This document shows, in pieces, positions 37,179 through 48,508 of a DNA stretch of 64,000 nt (position 1 is its first letter; every line of letters starts with the position of its first letter). The stretch covers positions 1,302,001 to 1,366,000 of the forward strand of contig NZ_CP029197.1 in the NCBI RefSeq assembly GCF_008639165.1. Reading direction: 5' to 3'. The DNA comes from Streptomyces venezuelae ATCC 10712 (GTDB taxonomy: Bacteria; Actinomycetota; Actinomycetes; Streptomycetales; Streptomycetaceae). The notes under the pieces are model-generated. The model searched no databases and was not told the origin of the DNA. It saw only the letters and a program-made list of their open reading frames with translations. A program made the position numbers and the translations under genes.

Positions 37179-38519
37179 TCACAGGGGAACGCGTAGCGCC
37201 CCGTCGATCAGCGCCGCCGCCTCCCGGGCCTCACCGCCGCCGCTCGCGAGCAGGTGCTCCCGCACCTGACGCAGCCGGTCCCGCAGCCGCCGCGACTCCA
37301 TCCCCCGCGCCCGCTCGGTCATCTCCACCGCCGTGCGGGCCGCCCCGTCGACCTCCCCCTGCCGCAGTTCGATCTGGCACAGCATCGCGAGCCGGTGCAC
37401 CCGGCCCCGGTCGTGCGAGGGCGTCCCGACCGCCATCGACGCGTGCTCGTGCGCCGCCGCGAGATCACCCAGACTGAGCAGGGCCTCGGCGACCTGGACG
37501 TTGACGAACCCCGGCTGGACATAGCCGGTCTCGGCCGGCTCCTCCCCCGGGCTGATCCGCTCCGCCGCCACCTCCGCCCGCCGGATGCAGGCCAACGCGG
37601 CCGCCCCGTCGCCCAGATGCGCGTACGCCTTCGCCTGCATCGCCGTCAGATCGGCGGCGAGCGCCGGGGTGATCTGCCGCCCCGCCGCCCGCAGCGCCGC
37701 CTCCGCGAACGCGACCGCCTGCCGGTACTCCCCCATGAACAGCGACTGGTTGACGAGCAGCGCGATCACATAGGCCCCGAGACCCCGGTCGCCGCTCGCC
37801 TTCGCCAGCCGCAGCGCCTGGTGGAAGTAGCGCTGGGCCAGGCCGTGCGCGTCGGCGTCGTACGCGCAGATCCCCGCGACCGCCACGAGTCCGCCGGTCG
37901 CCCGGTGCAGCCGCCGCCCCACGGCGTCGCTGTACGAGCCGCGCAGCAGCGGCGCGGTCTCGGTGGTCAGGAAGCCGACGATCCGGGCCCTGGTCGCGAT
38001 GCCGCCCGCCTTGCGGTACATCTGCTCGTAGTGCGAGCGGGCGGCGCTCAGCACGGTGATGTCGGCGGCCGAGACCGACGTCCTGCCGGTACGGGAGACG
38101 TCCACGTCCTCCGGAGGGTTCTCCCACTCCCAGACGGGCATCACCGCCGGGGTGCCGGTCACGGCGGGCGCGGCGACTATGTGCGGCCGCTGCTGTTCGT
38201 CGGAGCGCCACAGGGCGGCCGCCCGCTCCACGAACCCGGTGAGCGGCGAGCCGGGCGCGGGCAGCGGCCCGCCCGGCACGCCGAAGCCGATGTCGTCCAG
38301 GGTCACCTGGCGGTGCAGCCGGGCGGCGAGCACCTCGCAGATCAGGTCCGGAACCTGGCCGCGCGGCCGCTGGCCCTTCAACCAGCGGGCCACGGCGGTG
38401 TGTTCGTAGCGCAGGGCGAGGCCTCTCGCCCGGCCTGCCCGGTTCACATGGGCGGCCAGGCCGGCGTTCGAGACGCCCGCTTCGTCGAGCAGGGCGTCGA
38501 GCAAGGTGTTGGGCTGCAT
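37179..38519 (-). CDS. TPR-containing helix-turn-helix regulator
   Basis: 446 aa from ATG 38519; an in-frame extension to 38831 lacks domains. An N-terminal DNA-binding-like segment (LLDALLDEAGVSNAGLAAHVNRAGRARGLALRYEHTAVARWLKGQRPRGQVPDLI) resembles XRE-type folds. From about residue 150 on, helical TPR-like repeats follow (ALGAAYVIALLVNQSLFMGEYRQAVAFAEAAL and similar). Streptomyces NsdA-like developmental regulators have this layout, though I cannot assign it to that group. It may sense a peptide or small protein. Confidence 0.75.
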   Translation of the reverse strand: MQPNTLLDALLDEAGVSNAGLAAHVNRAGRARGLALRYEHTAVARWLKGQRPRGQVPDLICEVLAARLHRQVTLDDIGFGVPGGPLPAPGSPLTGFVERAAALWRSDEQQRPHIVAAPAVTGTPAVMPVWEWENPPEDVDVSRTGRTSVSAADITVLSAARSHYEQMYRKAGGIATRARIVGFLTTETAPLLRGSYSDAVGRRLHRATGGLVAVAGICAYDADAHGLAQRYFHQALRLAKASGDRGLGAYVIALLVNQSLFMGEYRQAVAFAEAALRAAGRQITPALAADLTAMQAKAYAHLGDGAAALACIRRAEVAAERISPGEEPAETGYVQPGFVNVQVAEALLSLGDLAAAHEHASMAVGTPSHDRGRVHRLAMLCQIELRQGEVDGAARTAVEMTERARGMESRRLRDRLRQVREHLLASGGGEAREAAALIDGALRVPL

Positions 38520-38854
38520 GACCGCTCCGGTCGCTGGGCTCCAGCTCGGTGAACTCAGCGTAGCGGTGGCTGATTTCGTACGGGACGGACCAGTGCGGAA
38601 GGCCCCCTTCGGGTCAACCCGGTGCGGGGCGGTTTCGCACGGGGTGTGAACGAAGTGCCCGTTCTTCCGGTCCGCGTACTCTGCCGCGCTCGTCCCCGTA
38701 CCGCTTGACTGTGCTTCTCGCCGCAAGGCGACGACCGGGCCGCCGGCTCCCCCCTCATTCAGTGCGGCCGCCCGGTCCGTGTCGCCCGCCCCGCTGATCT
38801 GCCCGACACTCCGTGGCGGGGCGGGCGACACCGGCCACGGCCCTTCGCTTCCGC
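38520..38854. other. 335-base intergenic region with one hairpin
   Basis: Between the TPR regulator start and the SpoIIE stop. A 14-bp stem (GTGTCGCCCGCCCC at 38779-38792 and GGGGCGGGCGACAC at 38818-38831) with a 25-base loop may end the SpoIIE transcript. TACGCT-like -10 matches occur near the regulator start, but no complete promoter is convincing. No other gene was seen. Confidence 0.5.
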
Positions 38855-39925
38855 TCAGCAGTGGGAGGAGGGGGCGGGCCGGGGACGGCGCAGCCCGGGT
38901 TCGGCGGGCTGCGCCGGCACCCGGACGCGGTCGTTGCGGACGACGAGCAGCGCGACGTCGTCGGCGAGCCGGCCGCCCGTGTGCTGCAACAGCGCGGTGT
39001 GGACGCGGCGGACCAGCGCGCCGGGCGCCTCACCCTGGATTCCCGTCGCGAGGGCGGCGTCGAGCGCGAAGAACCGGCCACGGTGGTCCCGGGCCTCCTC
39101 CGCGCCGTCCGTGTGCAGGACCAGGGTCTCGCCGGGCAGCAGCCGGGCCGCCGTGTACGGGGCGAGCGCGGCGGGCAGCGGCAGCACGCCGAGCGGGGGC
39201 AGCGGCTCGCCGACGGGAAGCCGCTCCACCGTCCGGCCGAGGCGGTACGGGCCGGGGTGACCGCAGTTCAGCACGGCGAGCCGCCCGTCGGAGCCGACCT
39301 CCACGAGCAGCAGGGTCACGAACTCCTCCGCCGCCGGATGCACCGGGTCCGCGCCGGCCCGCGCCGGGTGCTCGTCCCGGGCCCGCTCCCGAAGATGCCG
39401 CTCCAGGGCCCGTTCCAGCCGCCGCAGGACCCCGCCGAGTTCGGGCTCGTCGTGCGCGGCCTCGCGGAAGCTCCCGAGGACCGCCACGACGGCGCCGAGC
39501 GCGGCGAGACCGTGCCCGCGGACGTCCCCGATGACGATCCGCACCCCGTACGGGGTGGCCACCGCCTCGTACAGGTCCCCGCCGACGGACGCACCCCGCG
39601 AGGCGGACAACTGCCCCGCCCCCAGGGCGAGTCCGTCGAGCCGGGCGGGCGGCGGGCGCAGCAGCACCCGCTGGGTGGCGGCCGCGACGGCCCGCGCCCG
39701 GGCCAACTCCCGGGCGAGCCCGCGCCGCAGTCCGAACACGAGCCCGGCGCCGACGGTCAGGAACACGACGCTGGTCGCGATCCTCATCGGCAGTCCGGGC
39801 TGCCGGGCCAGCGGACAGCCGAACTTCCACGCCACCGCCACCGCGCCCCACGCGGTGGGAAGGGCGAGCGGGGCCAGCCGGCGGAGCCGGGAGCCATCGG
39901 AGACCAACGACCTCGTACGGATCAT
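38855..39925 (-). CDS. Membrane-anchored SpoIIE-type PP2C phosphatase
   Basis: 356 aa from ATG 39925, with GGAAGGG 7 bases upstream. Two membrane segments (LAPLALPTAWGAVAVAWKF and MRIATSVVFLTVGAGLVFGL) lead to a cytosolic PPM domain: SASRGASVGGDLYEAVATPYGVRIVIGDVRGHG, where the two metal-binding Asp lie, and LHTDGAEEARDHRGRFF, then LADDVALLVV. It dephosphorylates an anti-sigma antagonist or similar protein. No partner is adjacent. No sensor domain is obvious. Confidence 0.9.
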   Translation of the reverse strand: MIRTRSLVSDGSRLRRLAPLALPTAWGAVAVAWKFGCPLARQPGLPMRIATSVVFLTVGAGLVFGLRRGLARELARARAVAAATQRVLLRPPPARLDGLALGAGQLSASRGASVGGDLYEAVATPYGVRIVIGDVRGHGLAALGAVVAVLGSFREAAHDEPELGGVLRRLERALERHLRERARDEHPARAGADPVHPAAEEFVTLLLVEVGSDGRLAVLNCGHPGPYRLGRTVERLPVGEPLPPLGVLPLPAALAPYTAARLLPGETLVLHTDGAEEARDHRGRFFALDAALATGIQGEAPGALVRRVHTALLQHTGGRLADDVALLVVRNDRVRVPAQPAEPGLRRPRPAPSSHC

Positions 39926-40239
39926 GCACGGCCCTTCCCGAGCCCCGACAGCGCCCGAAGGCCCTGCGGCACACAGGTCCGCCCCTGCGGCCGCGTCGAT
40001 TCTGCCGACCCGGCGCCCCACCACGGAACACCCCCCGACGATCTCACCCGAAGGAGTGAGCACCCCCGGGGCGCCGCCCTCCGCCAGCCCTCCGCCACGC
40101 GAACGAACGAACGACGACCGGCCTTCCGTACGCCGGTGAAGGCCACCCGGCGGCTACGCGGGCGAGATGACGGGCGCGGGCATAACCTGGAGGAGCAGGT
40201 CCTGACGAGCCCCCGTGAACCTCGCGTGTGAGGCCGCTC
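39926..40239. other. 314-base intergenic region, promoter only
   Basis: Divergent gap between the SpoIIE gene and the secreted-protein gene. A -10-like TAACCT is at 40183-40188, facing the secreted gene. No further pattern was recognised. Confidence 0.4.
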
Positions 40240-40824
40240 ATGATGAAGCTCCGCAACTCCTCCCGTGCCCTTTCCCCGTTGGTCGCCCTGACCGCCGCGT
40301 TCGTCCTCGGCACCCTGGGAACGGCACCCCCGGCGTCGGCCTGGACCCCCGAGGCGACCGCGGGCCGACCGGGCCGGGTGGAACTGCCCCAGATCCAGGT
40401 GTCCGACGTCGGCAACACCGCGTCGGACCAGAGGCTGACGTTCCACGCGAGTGAACGCCCCCAGGTGCTCCGGTCCCCCGCCACCGCCGGGTCGGACGCT
40501 CAGGACGTCCTGGCCGTCTACGACCTGGAGCGCTGGGACGGCTCCCAATGGGTCCGCGTCGACCGGCAGGTGCACCGGGGTCAGATCCTCCCTGGCGAGA
40601 ACGCGATCGCCTTCCCCATGGTCTGGATCCAGCCCACCACGGACCAGGGCTCCTACCGGGCCGTGTTCGGCTTCAGCTGGAGCCCGACGGCCGACCCCGG
40701 CCGCGTCCTCGGAGAGCAGCGCTCGGTGTCCAGCGGCACGGCCGACTACACGTGCGGCGGAATCCAGCGGGCCTGCGAGCCCCGCACCGGCTACATCTTC
40801 GTCGGCCCGCCCGCGCCGCAGTGA
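40240..40824 (+). CDS. Secreted protein, unknown function
   Basis: 194 aa from ATG 40240 (a second Met follows and a GTG lies at 40228; GAGG is 7 bases before 40240). A Sec signal ends at PPASA before WTPEA. The mature part of about 160 residues has RPQVLRSPATAGSDAQDVLAVYDLERWDGSQWVRV and a late Cys pair, CGGIQRACEP. No family was recognised. It looks like a beta-rich extracellular protein. It converges with pheT. Confidence 0.65.
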   Translation: MMKLRNSSRALSPLVALTAAFVLGTLGTAPPASAWTPEATAGRPGRVELPQIQVSDVGNTASDQRLTFHASERPQVLRSPATAGSDAQDVLAVYDLERWDGSQWVRVDRQVHRGQILPGENAIAFPMVWIQPTTDQGSYRAVFGFSWSPTADPGRVLGEQRSVSSGTADYTCGGIQRACEPRTGYIFVGPPAPQ

Positions 40825-40905
40825 AGGACGGTCCCGAGGCCCCCGGACAGCGGAGGGGCCGCCCCGGGAGATCCCGGGGCGGCCCCTCTGGTGGTGCTGT
40901 GCCGG

Positions 40906-43434
40906 TCAGGCGCCGCGCAGGACGGCGCCCGTGCGCTCGGAGGCCAGGGCCACGGCCGCGTCACGGGCCGCGGTGGCTTCCTCGACCGTGAGCGTGCGGT
41001 CCGGGGCGCGGAACCTCAGGGCGTACGCCAGGGACTTGGATCCCTCGCCGAGCTGGTCGCCGGTGTAGACGTCGAACAGCCGGACGGACTCCAGGAGTTC
41101 ACCCGCGCCCTCGCTGAGGGCGGCCTGCACGTCGGCGGCCGGGACGTCGGCGGCGACGACCAGGGCCACGTCCTGGGTGGCGACCGGGAAGGAGGAGATC
41201 CGGGGGGCCTTCAGGGGGCCCTCGGACGCCGCCTCGACCAGGTCGAGGTCGAGCTCCATCGCGCTGGTCCTGGCCGGCAGGCCGAAGGACTTCACCACGC
41301 GCGGGTGCAGCTCGCCCGCGTAACCGACGGTCCGCTCCTCGCCGTCGACGAGGACCAGCAGTTCGGCGCAGCGGCCCGGGTGCCAGGGGCCGTACTGGCC
41401 CTGGCGCACGATCAGTTCGGCGCCCGCCTCCCGCGCGACCGTGCGGGCGGCCTCGACCGCGTCCGCCCAGTCGGCCGGACGGCCCTTGCCCCACCAGCCG
41501 GCCTGCTCGCGCGCACCGGCGACGACGACGGCGACGTGCCGCGGCTGCGCGGGCAGGGCCGCGTTGACCTCGGCGATCTCCTCGGCCGTGGGACGCCGGT
41601 CGACGCCGAGACGGACGGCGACGCCCGGCTTCTCGCCGGCCAGGAAGACCAGACCGGTCTCGAAGAGCGCCAGGTCGTGGCTGCCGCGGCTGTCGTTGCG
41701 GCGGAGCGCGCCGAGGAGACCCGGCAGCAGCGCCGTACGGAGCACGGGCTCCTCGTCGGAGAGCGGGTTGACCAGCTTCACGACCCGGCGGCAGGTGTCG
41801 TCCGCGTCCAGGCCGAGCTGGTCGAAGACCTGCTCGCTCGTGAAGGGGTAGTTCAGCGCCTCGACGTAGCCGGCGCCGGACAGCGCGCGGCCCACCCGGC
41901 GGTGGACGCGCTGGCGCTCAGTGAGCCCGCGGCCGGCCGGCGGCTTCGGCAGCGTGGAGGGCAGGTTCTCGTAGCCCTCCAGGCGGATGACCTCTTCGGC
42001 GAGGTCGTTCGGCTCGCTCAGGTCGGGGCGCCACGAGGGCACGGTGACGATGAGCTCGTCCTGGCCGTAGACGTCGCAGCCGACCTCCTGGAGGCGGCGG
42101 ACGACGGTCTCACGGCCGTAGTCGACGCCCGCGACCTTGTCCGGGTGGTTCGCCGGCAGGGTGATCGTGCGCGGCGCGGACGGGGCGCTGATCTCGGTGA
42201 CGCCGGCCTCGGCGGTGCCGCCCGCGAGCAGCACGAGCAGGTCGACGCAGCGCTGCGCGGCAGCGGCGGCGGCCTGCGGGTCGACGCCGCGCTCGAAGCG
42301 CTTGGACGCCTCGGAGGACAGCTTGTGGCGGCGCGCGGTGCGGGCGATCGAGATCGCGTCGAAGTGCGCGGCCTCGATGACGACCTCGGAGCTGCCGGTG
42401 ACGATCCCGGTCTCCGGGTCGGTCACCGGGTCGGCGATCTCCGTGTTGGCCCCGCCCATGACGCCGGCGATGCCGATCGGTCCGCGGTTGTCGGTGATGA
42501 CGAGGTCCGCGGCGTCCAGGACGCGCACGGTGCCGTCGAGGGTGGTGATCTTCTCGCCGGCCTCGGCACGCCGGACGCCGATCGGGCCGTCGAGACGGCT
42601 GCGGTCGTAGGCGTGGATCGGCTGGCCGAGCTCCAGCATCACGTAGTTGGTGACGTCGACGGCCAGCGAGATGGAGCGCATGCCGGCCTTCTGGAGACGG
42701 CGGCGCAGCCAGATCGGGGAGCGGGCCTCGGGCGCCAGGCCGACGACGGTGCGCGCGGTGAAGCGGTCGCAGCCGATCGGGTCGGTGATCTGGACCGGGT
42801 AGCCGTACGAGTTCGGCGCGGGCACGTCGAGGAGCGCCGGGTCGCGCAGCGGAAGCCCGTACGCGGTGGCGGTCTCGCGGGCGACTCCGCGCATCGAGAG
42901 GCAGTAGCCGCGGTCCGGGGTGACGGCGATGTCGAGGACCTCGTCGAACAGCTCCAGGAGGACCGTGGCGTCGGTGCCGACCTCGTGCTCCGGCGGCAGC
43001 ACGATGATGCCGTGCGTGCCGTCGTCGCCCATGCCGAGCTCGTCGCCGGAGCAGATCATGCCCCGGGAGACCCGGCCGTACGTCTTGCGCTCGGCGATCC
43101 GGAAGTCTCCGGGGAGCACGGCGCCGGGCAGGGCCACGACGACCTTGTCGCCCTCGGCGAAGTTCCGGGCGCCGCAGATGATCTCCTGGGGCTCGCCGGT
43201 GCCGTTGGCCTGGCCGACGTCGACGGTGCAGAAGCGGATGGGCTTCTTGAACTCCGTCAGCTCCTCGATGGTGAGGACCTTGCCGACCACCAGCGGGCCG
43301 GTCAGGCCGGCGCCGAGCTGCTCGACGGTCTCGACCTCGAGGCCTGCCGAAATGAGCTTGGCCTGGACGTCGCGGCCGGTCTCCGTCGCCGGCAGGTCGA
43401 CGTACTCCCGCAGCCAAGAAAGCGGGACCCGCAT
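40906..43434 (-). CDS. pheT: Phenylalanine-tRNA ligase beta subunit
   Basis: 842 aa, the family length. The order is an N-terminal tRNA-binding OB domain ([24 protein letters not shown]...), the B3/B4 editing domain, B5 ([20 protein letters not shown]), the inactive synthetase-like core, and the C-terminal ferredoxin-fold anticodon-binding domain ([29 protein letters not shown]). It attaches phenylalanine as an alpha2beta2 enzyme and edits Tyr. The ATG overlaps the pheS stop by one base (TGATG). Confidence 0.97.
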   Translation of the reverse strand: MRVPLSWLREYVDLPATETGRDVQAKLISAGLEVETVEQLGAGLTGPLVVGKVLTIEELTEFKKPIRFCTVDVGQANGTGEPQEIICGARNFAEGDKVVVALPGAVLPGDFRIAERKTYGRVSRGMICSGDELGMGDDGTHGIIVLPPEHEVGTDATVLLELFDEVLDIAVTPDRGYCLSMRGVARETATAYGLPLRDPALLDVPAPNSYGYPVQITDPIGCDRFTARTVVGLAPEARSPIWLRRRLQKAGMRSISLAVDVTNYVMLELGQPIHAYDRSRLDGPIGVRRAEAGEKITTLDGTVRVLDAADLVITDNRGPIGIAGVMGGANTEIADPVTDPETGIVTGSSEVVIEAAHFDAISIARTARRHKLSSEASKRFERGVDPQAAAAAAQRCVDLLVLLAGGTAEAGVTEISAPSAPRTITLPANHPDKVAGVDYGRETVVRRLQEVGCDVYGQDELIVTVPSWRPDLSEPNDLAEEVIRLEGYENLPSTLPKPPAGRGLTERQRVHRRVGRALSGAGYVEALNYPFTSEQVFDQLGLDADDTCRRVVKLVNPLSDEEPVLRTALLPGLLGALRRNDSRGSHDLALFETGLVFLAGEKPGVAVRLGVDRRPTAEEIAEVNAALPAQPRHVAVVVAGAREQAGWWGKGRPADWADAVEAARTVAREAGAELIVRQGQYGPWHPGRCAELLVLVDGEERTVGYAGELHPRVVKSFGLPARTSAMELDLDLVEAASEGPLKAPRISSFPVATQDVALVVAADVPAADVQAALSEGAGELLESVRLFDVYTGDQLGEGSKSLAYALRFRAPDRTLTVEEATAARDAAVALASERTGAVLRGA

Positions 43435-44561
43435 CAGATCTCCATCCCGAACGGCCGGGTGAACCGGACGTCACCCTCGACCATGTCTCGCATGTCGTCG
43501 ACGTTGTGGCGGAACATCAGCATCCGTTCGATGCCGAACCCGAAGGCGAATCCGCTGTACTTCTCGGGGTCCACACCGCAGGCGACGAGCACCTTCGGGT
43601 TGACCATGCCGCAGCCGCCGAGCTCGATCCAGCCCTCGCTGCCGCAGGTGCGGCAGGGGCGGTCGGGGTTGCCGACGGACTCGCCGCGGCAGACGTAGCA
43701 GAGCATGTCCATCTCGGCGGACGGCTCGGTGAACGGGAAGAAGTTCGGGCGGAGCCGGGTCTTCATGTCCGGGCCGAAGAGCGCCTGGACCATGTGGTCA
43801 AGGGTGCCCTTGAGGTCGGCCATGGTCAGGCCCTCGTCGACGGCGAGCAGCTCGATCTGGTGGAAGACCGGGGTGTGCGTGGCGTCGAGCTCGTCGGTGC
43901 GGTAGACGCGGCCGGGGCACACCACGTAGACCGGCGGTTCCCGGTCGATGAGGGTGCGGGCCTGGACCGGCGAGGTGTGGGTGCGCAGCACGACGCCGGA
44001 CTCGTCACCGGTGGTGCCTTCCGGCCCCTGGACGAAGAAGGTGTCCTGCATCTGGCGCGCCGGGTGGTCCGGGACGAAGTTCAGGGCGTCGAAGTTGAAC
44101 CACTCCGCCTCGACCTCGGGGCCCTCGGCGACCTCGTACCCCATGGAGACGAAGACGTCGGAGACGCGCTCCATGAGCGTGGTCAGCGGGTGGCGGGCAC
44201 CGGCCGGGACGCGGTCGTACGGCAGGGTGACGTCGACGGCCTCCTCGACGAGGACGCGGGCGTCGCGCTCGGCCTCCAGCTCCGTCTGGCGGGCGGCGAG
44301 CGCCTTGGAGACGATGCCGCGGGCCTGGCCCACGAGCTTTCCGGCGGCGGCCTTGGCCTGCGGCGGCAGGGCGCCGATCTCCCGGTTGGCGAGCGCCAGC
44401 GGCGAGGTGCCACCGGTGTGCGCGGTCTTCGCATGCGCGAGCGCGTCGAGGTCGCCCGCGGCGGCGAAGGCGGCGAGCGCCTCGTCCCGCATGCGCTCGA
44501 TCTCTTCCGGTTTCAGTGCCTCGACCTCAACCGGGTCGTACGACTTATTGGGTGCGGACAT
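43434..44561 (-). CDS. pheS: Phenylalanine-tRNA ligase alpha subunit
   Basis: 375 aa. An N-terminal coiled-coil ([26 protein letters not shown]...) precedes the class II catalytic core: [47 protein letters not shown] (motif 2 region) and [19 protein letters not shown] (motif 3). It begins the pheST operon. A -10-like TAGACT (minus, 44639-44634) lies about 75 bases before the ATG. I see no Phe-rich leader ORF or T-box there. Confidence 0.97.
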   Translation of the reverse strand: MSAPNKSYDPVEVEALKPEEIERMRDEALAAFAAAGDLDALAHAKTAHTGGTSPLALANREIGALPPQAKAAAGKLVGQARGIVSKALAARQTELEAERDARVLVEEAVDVTLPYDRVPAGARHPLTTLMERVSDVFVSMGYEVAEGPEVEAEWFNFDALNFVPDHPARQMQDTFFVQGPEGTTGDESGVVLRTHTSPVQARTLIDREPPVYVVCPGRVYRTDELDATHTPVFHQIELLAVDEGLTMADLKGTLDHMVQALFGPDMKTRLRPNFFPFTEPSAEMDMLCYVCRGESVGNPDRPCRTCGSEGWIELGGCGMVNPKVLVACGVDPEKYSGFAFGFGIERMLMFRHNVDDMRDMVEGDVRFTRPFGMEI

Positions 44562-44716
44562 CTCTTCCCGTGCTTCCGTTGGCTGGCTGGGCGGCCCCGC
44601 TCGACGTCAAGGGCGCAAACGTGCCAAAGGACGAGTCTAACGGGGTGGGGGGACGCGAATGAGCCCGTGGGCGGCCCGGCGGCTCCTGATCTCGTACGGT
44701 CTCGACTGCTGAGACG

Positions 44717-45913
44717 TCAGAGGAGGTGGGCCGGGGTGCCGACGGGCAGGATAAATCGGAACTCGGCCCCGCCTCGGGGGCCCCTTCCGACGGTGATGGT
44801 GCCGCCGTGGGCCTCGACGACGCCCTTGACGATGTAGAGGCCGAGCCCGGTGCCGCCGCGCTTGCTGCCCCGCCAGAAGCGGGTGAAGACGCGGCTCATC
44901 GACTCCTCGGGGATGCCGGGGCCCTCGTCGCTCACGGTGACCTCCGTCCCCTCTTCTCCGTCGTCGCCGGTCTTGGCGGGTGCCACCTCGATGGTGACGG
45001 TTCCCTCGCCGTGGCGCACCGCATTTTCGAGGAGGTTCCCGAGGATCTGGTCGATCTTGTCGGGGTCGGCCCAGAGCGGGGGCAGCTCGGGCCTGATCCG
45101 TACGAAGAACCGGTCGGGTGACTGGCCGCCGGTGGTGTGCACCTGCACGTGGCGGCCGATGGCCGCGGCGATGTCGACGGGCTGGCGGCGCACTTCGAGG
45201 CGGCCCGAGTCGATCCGGGAGATGTCGAGGAGTTCGGCGATGAGCCGCTTGATGCGGCCGGCGTCGGCGTCGACGGTCTCCAGCATCAGCCGCTTCTGCT
45301 CGTCGTTGAACCGCTCCCACTTGCCGAGGAGAGTGGCGGTGAAGCCCTTGACGGAGGTGAGCGGGGAGCGCAGTTCGTGGGCGACGGTGGCGATGAGCTC
45401 GGCGTGGCTGCGCTCGGTGCGGCGGCGGGCCTCGGTGCCGCGCAGGCAGACCACGACCCGGCGGACCGGGCCGGTGGGGTGCTCGCGGACGTACCGGGCG
45501 GAGACGAGGACCTCGCGGCCGCCGGGCAGCAGCAGATTGCGCTCGGGCTGGCCGCGGCGGGTGGCGAGACCGCCGTACGGGTCGGTCAGCGCCCACCAGC
45601 GGCGTCCCTTGAGGTCTTCGAGGGGCAGGGCCTGGTCGAGAGGGAGGCCGAGGGCCTTGGCGCCGGGGACGGCGGTGATCCGGCTGGCGGCGGCGTTGAA
45701 GGTGACGACGCGGCCGGTCGCGTCGGCGACGACGAGGCCGTCGGGGAGGTCGTCGGGGTGGATCCCGGCGAAGCCGGCCGGGTCTGCGGCCCCCGGCTCC
45801 GGGCTACCCGGTTCCGGGGCGCCGGGTTCCTCGGTGCCCGGGGCCGGCGGGGGCTCCGCGGCGCGTGGCGCGGCGCTCCGTGCCTGTGCGGGCCTGCCCG
45901 TGCCGACCGTCAT
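44717..45913 (-). CDS. Soluble PAS-HisKA sensor histidine kinase
   Basis: 398 aa with no membrane segment, hence cytosolic. The N-terminal 45 residues are Pro/Glu-rich with PEPGSPEPG-type repeats. A PAS domain (DGLVVADATGRVVTFNAAASRIT) follows, then HisKA with the phospho-acceptor in VAHELRSPLTSVKGF, and the HATPase boxes LGNLLENAVRHGEG, VSDEGPGIPEES and RGGTGLGLYIVKGVVEAHGG. No response regulator is adjacent, so its partner is elsewhere. It may be downstream of the rRNA methyltransferase (81 bases away). Confidence 0.93.
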   Translation of the reverse strand: MTVGTGRPAQARSAAPRAAEPPPAPGTEEPGAPEPGSPEPGAADPAGFAGIHPDDLPDGLVVADATGRVVTFNAAASRITAVPGAKALGLPLDQALPLEDLKGRRWWALTDPYGGLATRRGQPERNLLLPGGREVLVSARYVREHPTGPVRRVVVCLRGTEARRRTERSHAELIATVAHELRSPLTSVKGFTATLLGKWERFNDEQKRLMLETVDADAGRIKRLIAELLDISRIDSGRLEVRRQPVDIAAAIGRHVQVHTTGGQSPDRFFVRIRPELPPLWADPDKIDQILGNLLENAVRHGEGTVTIEVAPAKTGDDGEEGTEVTVSDEGPGIPEESMSRVFTRFWRGSKRGGTGLGLYIVKGVVEAHGGTITVGRGPRGGAEFRFILPVGTPAHLL

Positions 45914-45994
45914 CCCCGTTCTCCACCCCTCCGGGTGGCGCAGTGGGCCCCCGAGTGCGTCACTCTACTGGGCGGGGAGGGCGGAATGGACCCT

Positions 45995-46834
<840 letters not shown>

Positions 46835-46884
46835 GAGGTGCGGCGGTTCCTTCTTCGGTGCCGGGGGTGCGGGCCGGGACTGCT

Positions 46885-46951
46885 GACTGCGGGACTGCGG
46901 GACTGCGGGGCTGCGGGACTACGAGACTGCGGGGCTTCGGGACCGCGGGTG
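46885..46951. repeat. 9-bp tandem repeat between rplT and the SpoU gene
   Basis: About seven imperfect copies of GACTGCGGG (some GGCTGCGGG, GACTACGAG or GGCTTCGGG). The periodic array lies upstream of the methyltransferase gene on its transcript side, inside a 209-base gap. It could vary in length between strains. Confidence 0.7.
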
Positions 46952-46982
46952 TCGGGATGACACGGCCACGGGGGTGAACGCA

Positions 46983-47020
46983 CCCGGACCCGCCGACGCG
47001 TGCGCGCCTGCGGGTCCGGG
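46983..47020 (-). terminator. Terminator of the infC-rpmI-rplT operon
   Basis: 11-bp stem CCCGGACCCGC/GCGGGTCCGGG with a 16-base loop, 24 bases after the rplT stop. Confidence 0.75.
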
Positions 47021-47043
47021 CAGAGGTACTGCGGCCTGGAAGA

Positions 47044-47430
47044 TCAGGCGGCGGCCTTCGGGGCGTTGACGTCGGCCGGCAGAGCCTTCTGCGCGACCTC
47101 GACCAGCGCGGCGAACGCGTTGGCGTCGTTGACGGCCAGCTCGGCGAGGATCTTGCGGTCCACCTCGATGTTGGCGGCCTTCAGACCCTGGATGAGGCGG
47201 TTGTACGTCATGCCGTTCAGGCGGGCAGCGGCGTTGATGCGCTGGATCCACAGCTGACGGAAGTCGCCCTTGCGCTTCTTGCGGTCGTTGTAGTTGTAGA
47301 CCAGCGAGTGGGTGACCTGCTCCTTGGCCTTGCGGTACAGGCGCGAGCGCTGACCGCGGTAGCCGGAGGCCGCCTCGAGGATCGCCCGGCGCTTCTTGTG
47401 GGCGTTGACTGCCCGCTTGACGCGTGCCAC
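47044..47430 (-). CDS. rplT: Ribosomal protein L20
   Basis: 128 aa: [42 protein letters not shown] with the helical tail typical of L20. It binds 23S rRNA early in 50S assembly and in other bacteria represses its own operon through the leader mRNA. Third gene of the operon, 106 bases from rpmI. Confidence 0.98.
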   Translation of the reverse strand: MARVKRAVNAHKKRRAILEAASGYRGQRSRLYRKAKEQVTHSLVYNYNDRKKRKGDFRQLWIQRINAAARLNGMTYNRLIQGLKAANIEVDRKILAELAVNDANAFAALVEVAQKALPADVNAPKAAA

Positions 47431-47536
47431 TTGTTAACTCCTTGTAGCGGGGTCGTGGTTGGACTCACACGACCCGAAAAACGAATGGGTCCCGGACCTG
47501 GCCGGAAGCCCTCGTCGCCGAGGGCGGGTGATCAGA

Positions 47537-47731
47537 TCAGATGCCCAGCATCTTCTTGATCTTGGCCGCGTCGCCCGGGGCCATCTCCGCGTTGCCGGTG
47601 AGGCGACGCGTCAGCTTGGACGACTTGTGCTCGAGCAGGTGGCGCTTGCCGGCGCGCTCGCGCAGGATCTTGCCGGAGCCGGTGACCTTGAAGCGCTTCT
47701 TGGCACCGGAGTGCGTCTTGTTCTTCGGCAT
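47537..47731 (-). CDS. rpmI: Ribosomal protein L35
   Basis: 64 aa: [37 protein letters not shown], the full L35 family length. A longer reading to 47776 is not needed. It lies 123 bases downstream of infC. Confidence 0.98.
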   Translation of the reverse strand: MPKNKTHSGAKKRFKVTGSGKILRERAGKRHLLEHKSSKLTRRLTGNAEMAPGDAAKIKKMLGI

Positions 47732-47854
47732 CGCGCCGTATCTCCTCGTCAGTGGCGCTCCCCCCGGTGCGGGCACCGGACATCCGGGAGCGTCAGTTCT
47801 TCGTGTGGTGGTTCCGGGCGGGGCCCCGGGCTGCCTGGATGGCAGCCCGTGGGG

Positions 47855-48508
47855 TCACGCCTCGGGGGTCTCGGCCGGGGCCTCGGCGGCCGGGGCCTCG
47901 TCCGCCGGAGCCGCGGGCGACTCCTCGGCGGAGACACCCTGGCGCTCGGCCTTGCGCGCGGCCTGGGCCTCACGCGCCTCGGCCATGGCCTCGGTCTTCT
48001 TCTTGTGCGGGCCGAGAACCATGATCATGTTCCGGCCGTCCTGCTTCGGGTTGGACTCGATGAAGCCAAGCTCCTCGACGTCCGACGCCAGCCGCTGCAG
48101 CAGCCGGAATCCAAGCTCGGGACGGGACTGCTCACGACCACGGAACATGATCGTGATCTTGACCTTGTCACCCTGCTTGAGGAACCGGACGACGTGACCC
48201 TTCTTGGTGTCGTAGTCGTGCGGGTCGATCTTCGGCCGGAGCTTCATCTCCTTGATGACCGTGTGCGCCTGGTTCTTGCGCGCCTCACGGGCCTTCATGG
48301 CCGACTCGTACTTGAACTTCCCGTAGTCCATGAGCTTGCACACGGGCGGACGGGCGTTCGCCGCCACCTCGACCAGGTCGAGGTCGTACTCCTGTGCGAG
48401 CTCCAGGGCCTTGGCAAGCGGAACAATCCCGACCTGCTCGCCGCTGGGTCCGACAAGTCGCACCTCGGGAACGCGAATCCTGTCGTTGATGCGGGGCTCG
48501 GCGCTGAT
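47855..48508 (-). CDS. infC: Translation initiation factor IF-3 with ATC start
   Basis: 217 aa. The frame opens [28 protein letters not shown]; the linker ([22 protein letters not shown]) and C-terminal domain are standard. The C-terminal 40 residues are an Ala/Glu/Pro-rich tail. No in-frame ATG, GTG or TTG lies near the domain start. The ATC at 48508 has GAGGAGG 5 bases before it, an ideal ribosome binding site. IF-3 itself discriminates against non-AUG starts, so its use of AUU/AUC in its own gene is a known autoregulation device. A reading to 48628 runs through a terminator-like hairpin. Confidence 0.95.
   Translation of the reverse strand: MSAEPRINDRIRVPEVRLVGPSGEQVGIVPLAKALELAQEYDLDLVEVAANARPPVCKLMDYGKFKYESAMKAREARKNQAHTVIKEMKLRPKIDPHDYDTKKGHVVRFLKQGDKVKITIMFRGREQSRPELGFRLLQRLASDVEELGFIESNPKQDGRNMIMVLGPHKKKTEAMAEAREAQAARKAERQGVSAEESPAAPADEAPAAEAPAETPEA

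Noticed and set aside
44562..44716. Phe-rich leader peptide or T-box before pheS
   Set aside because: No ORF with Phe codons and no T-box core were found.
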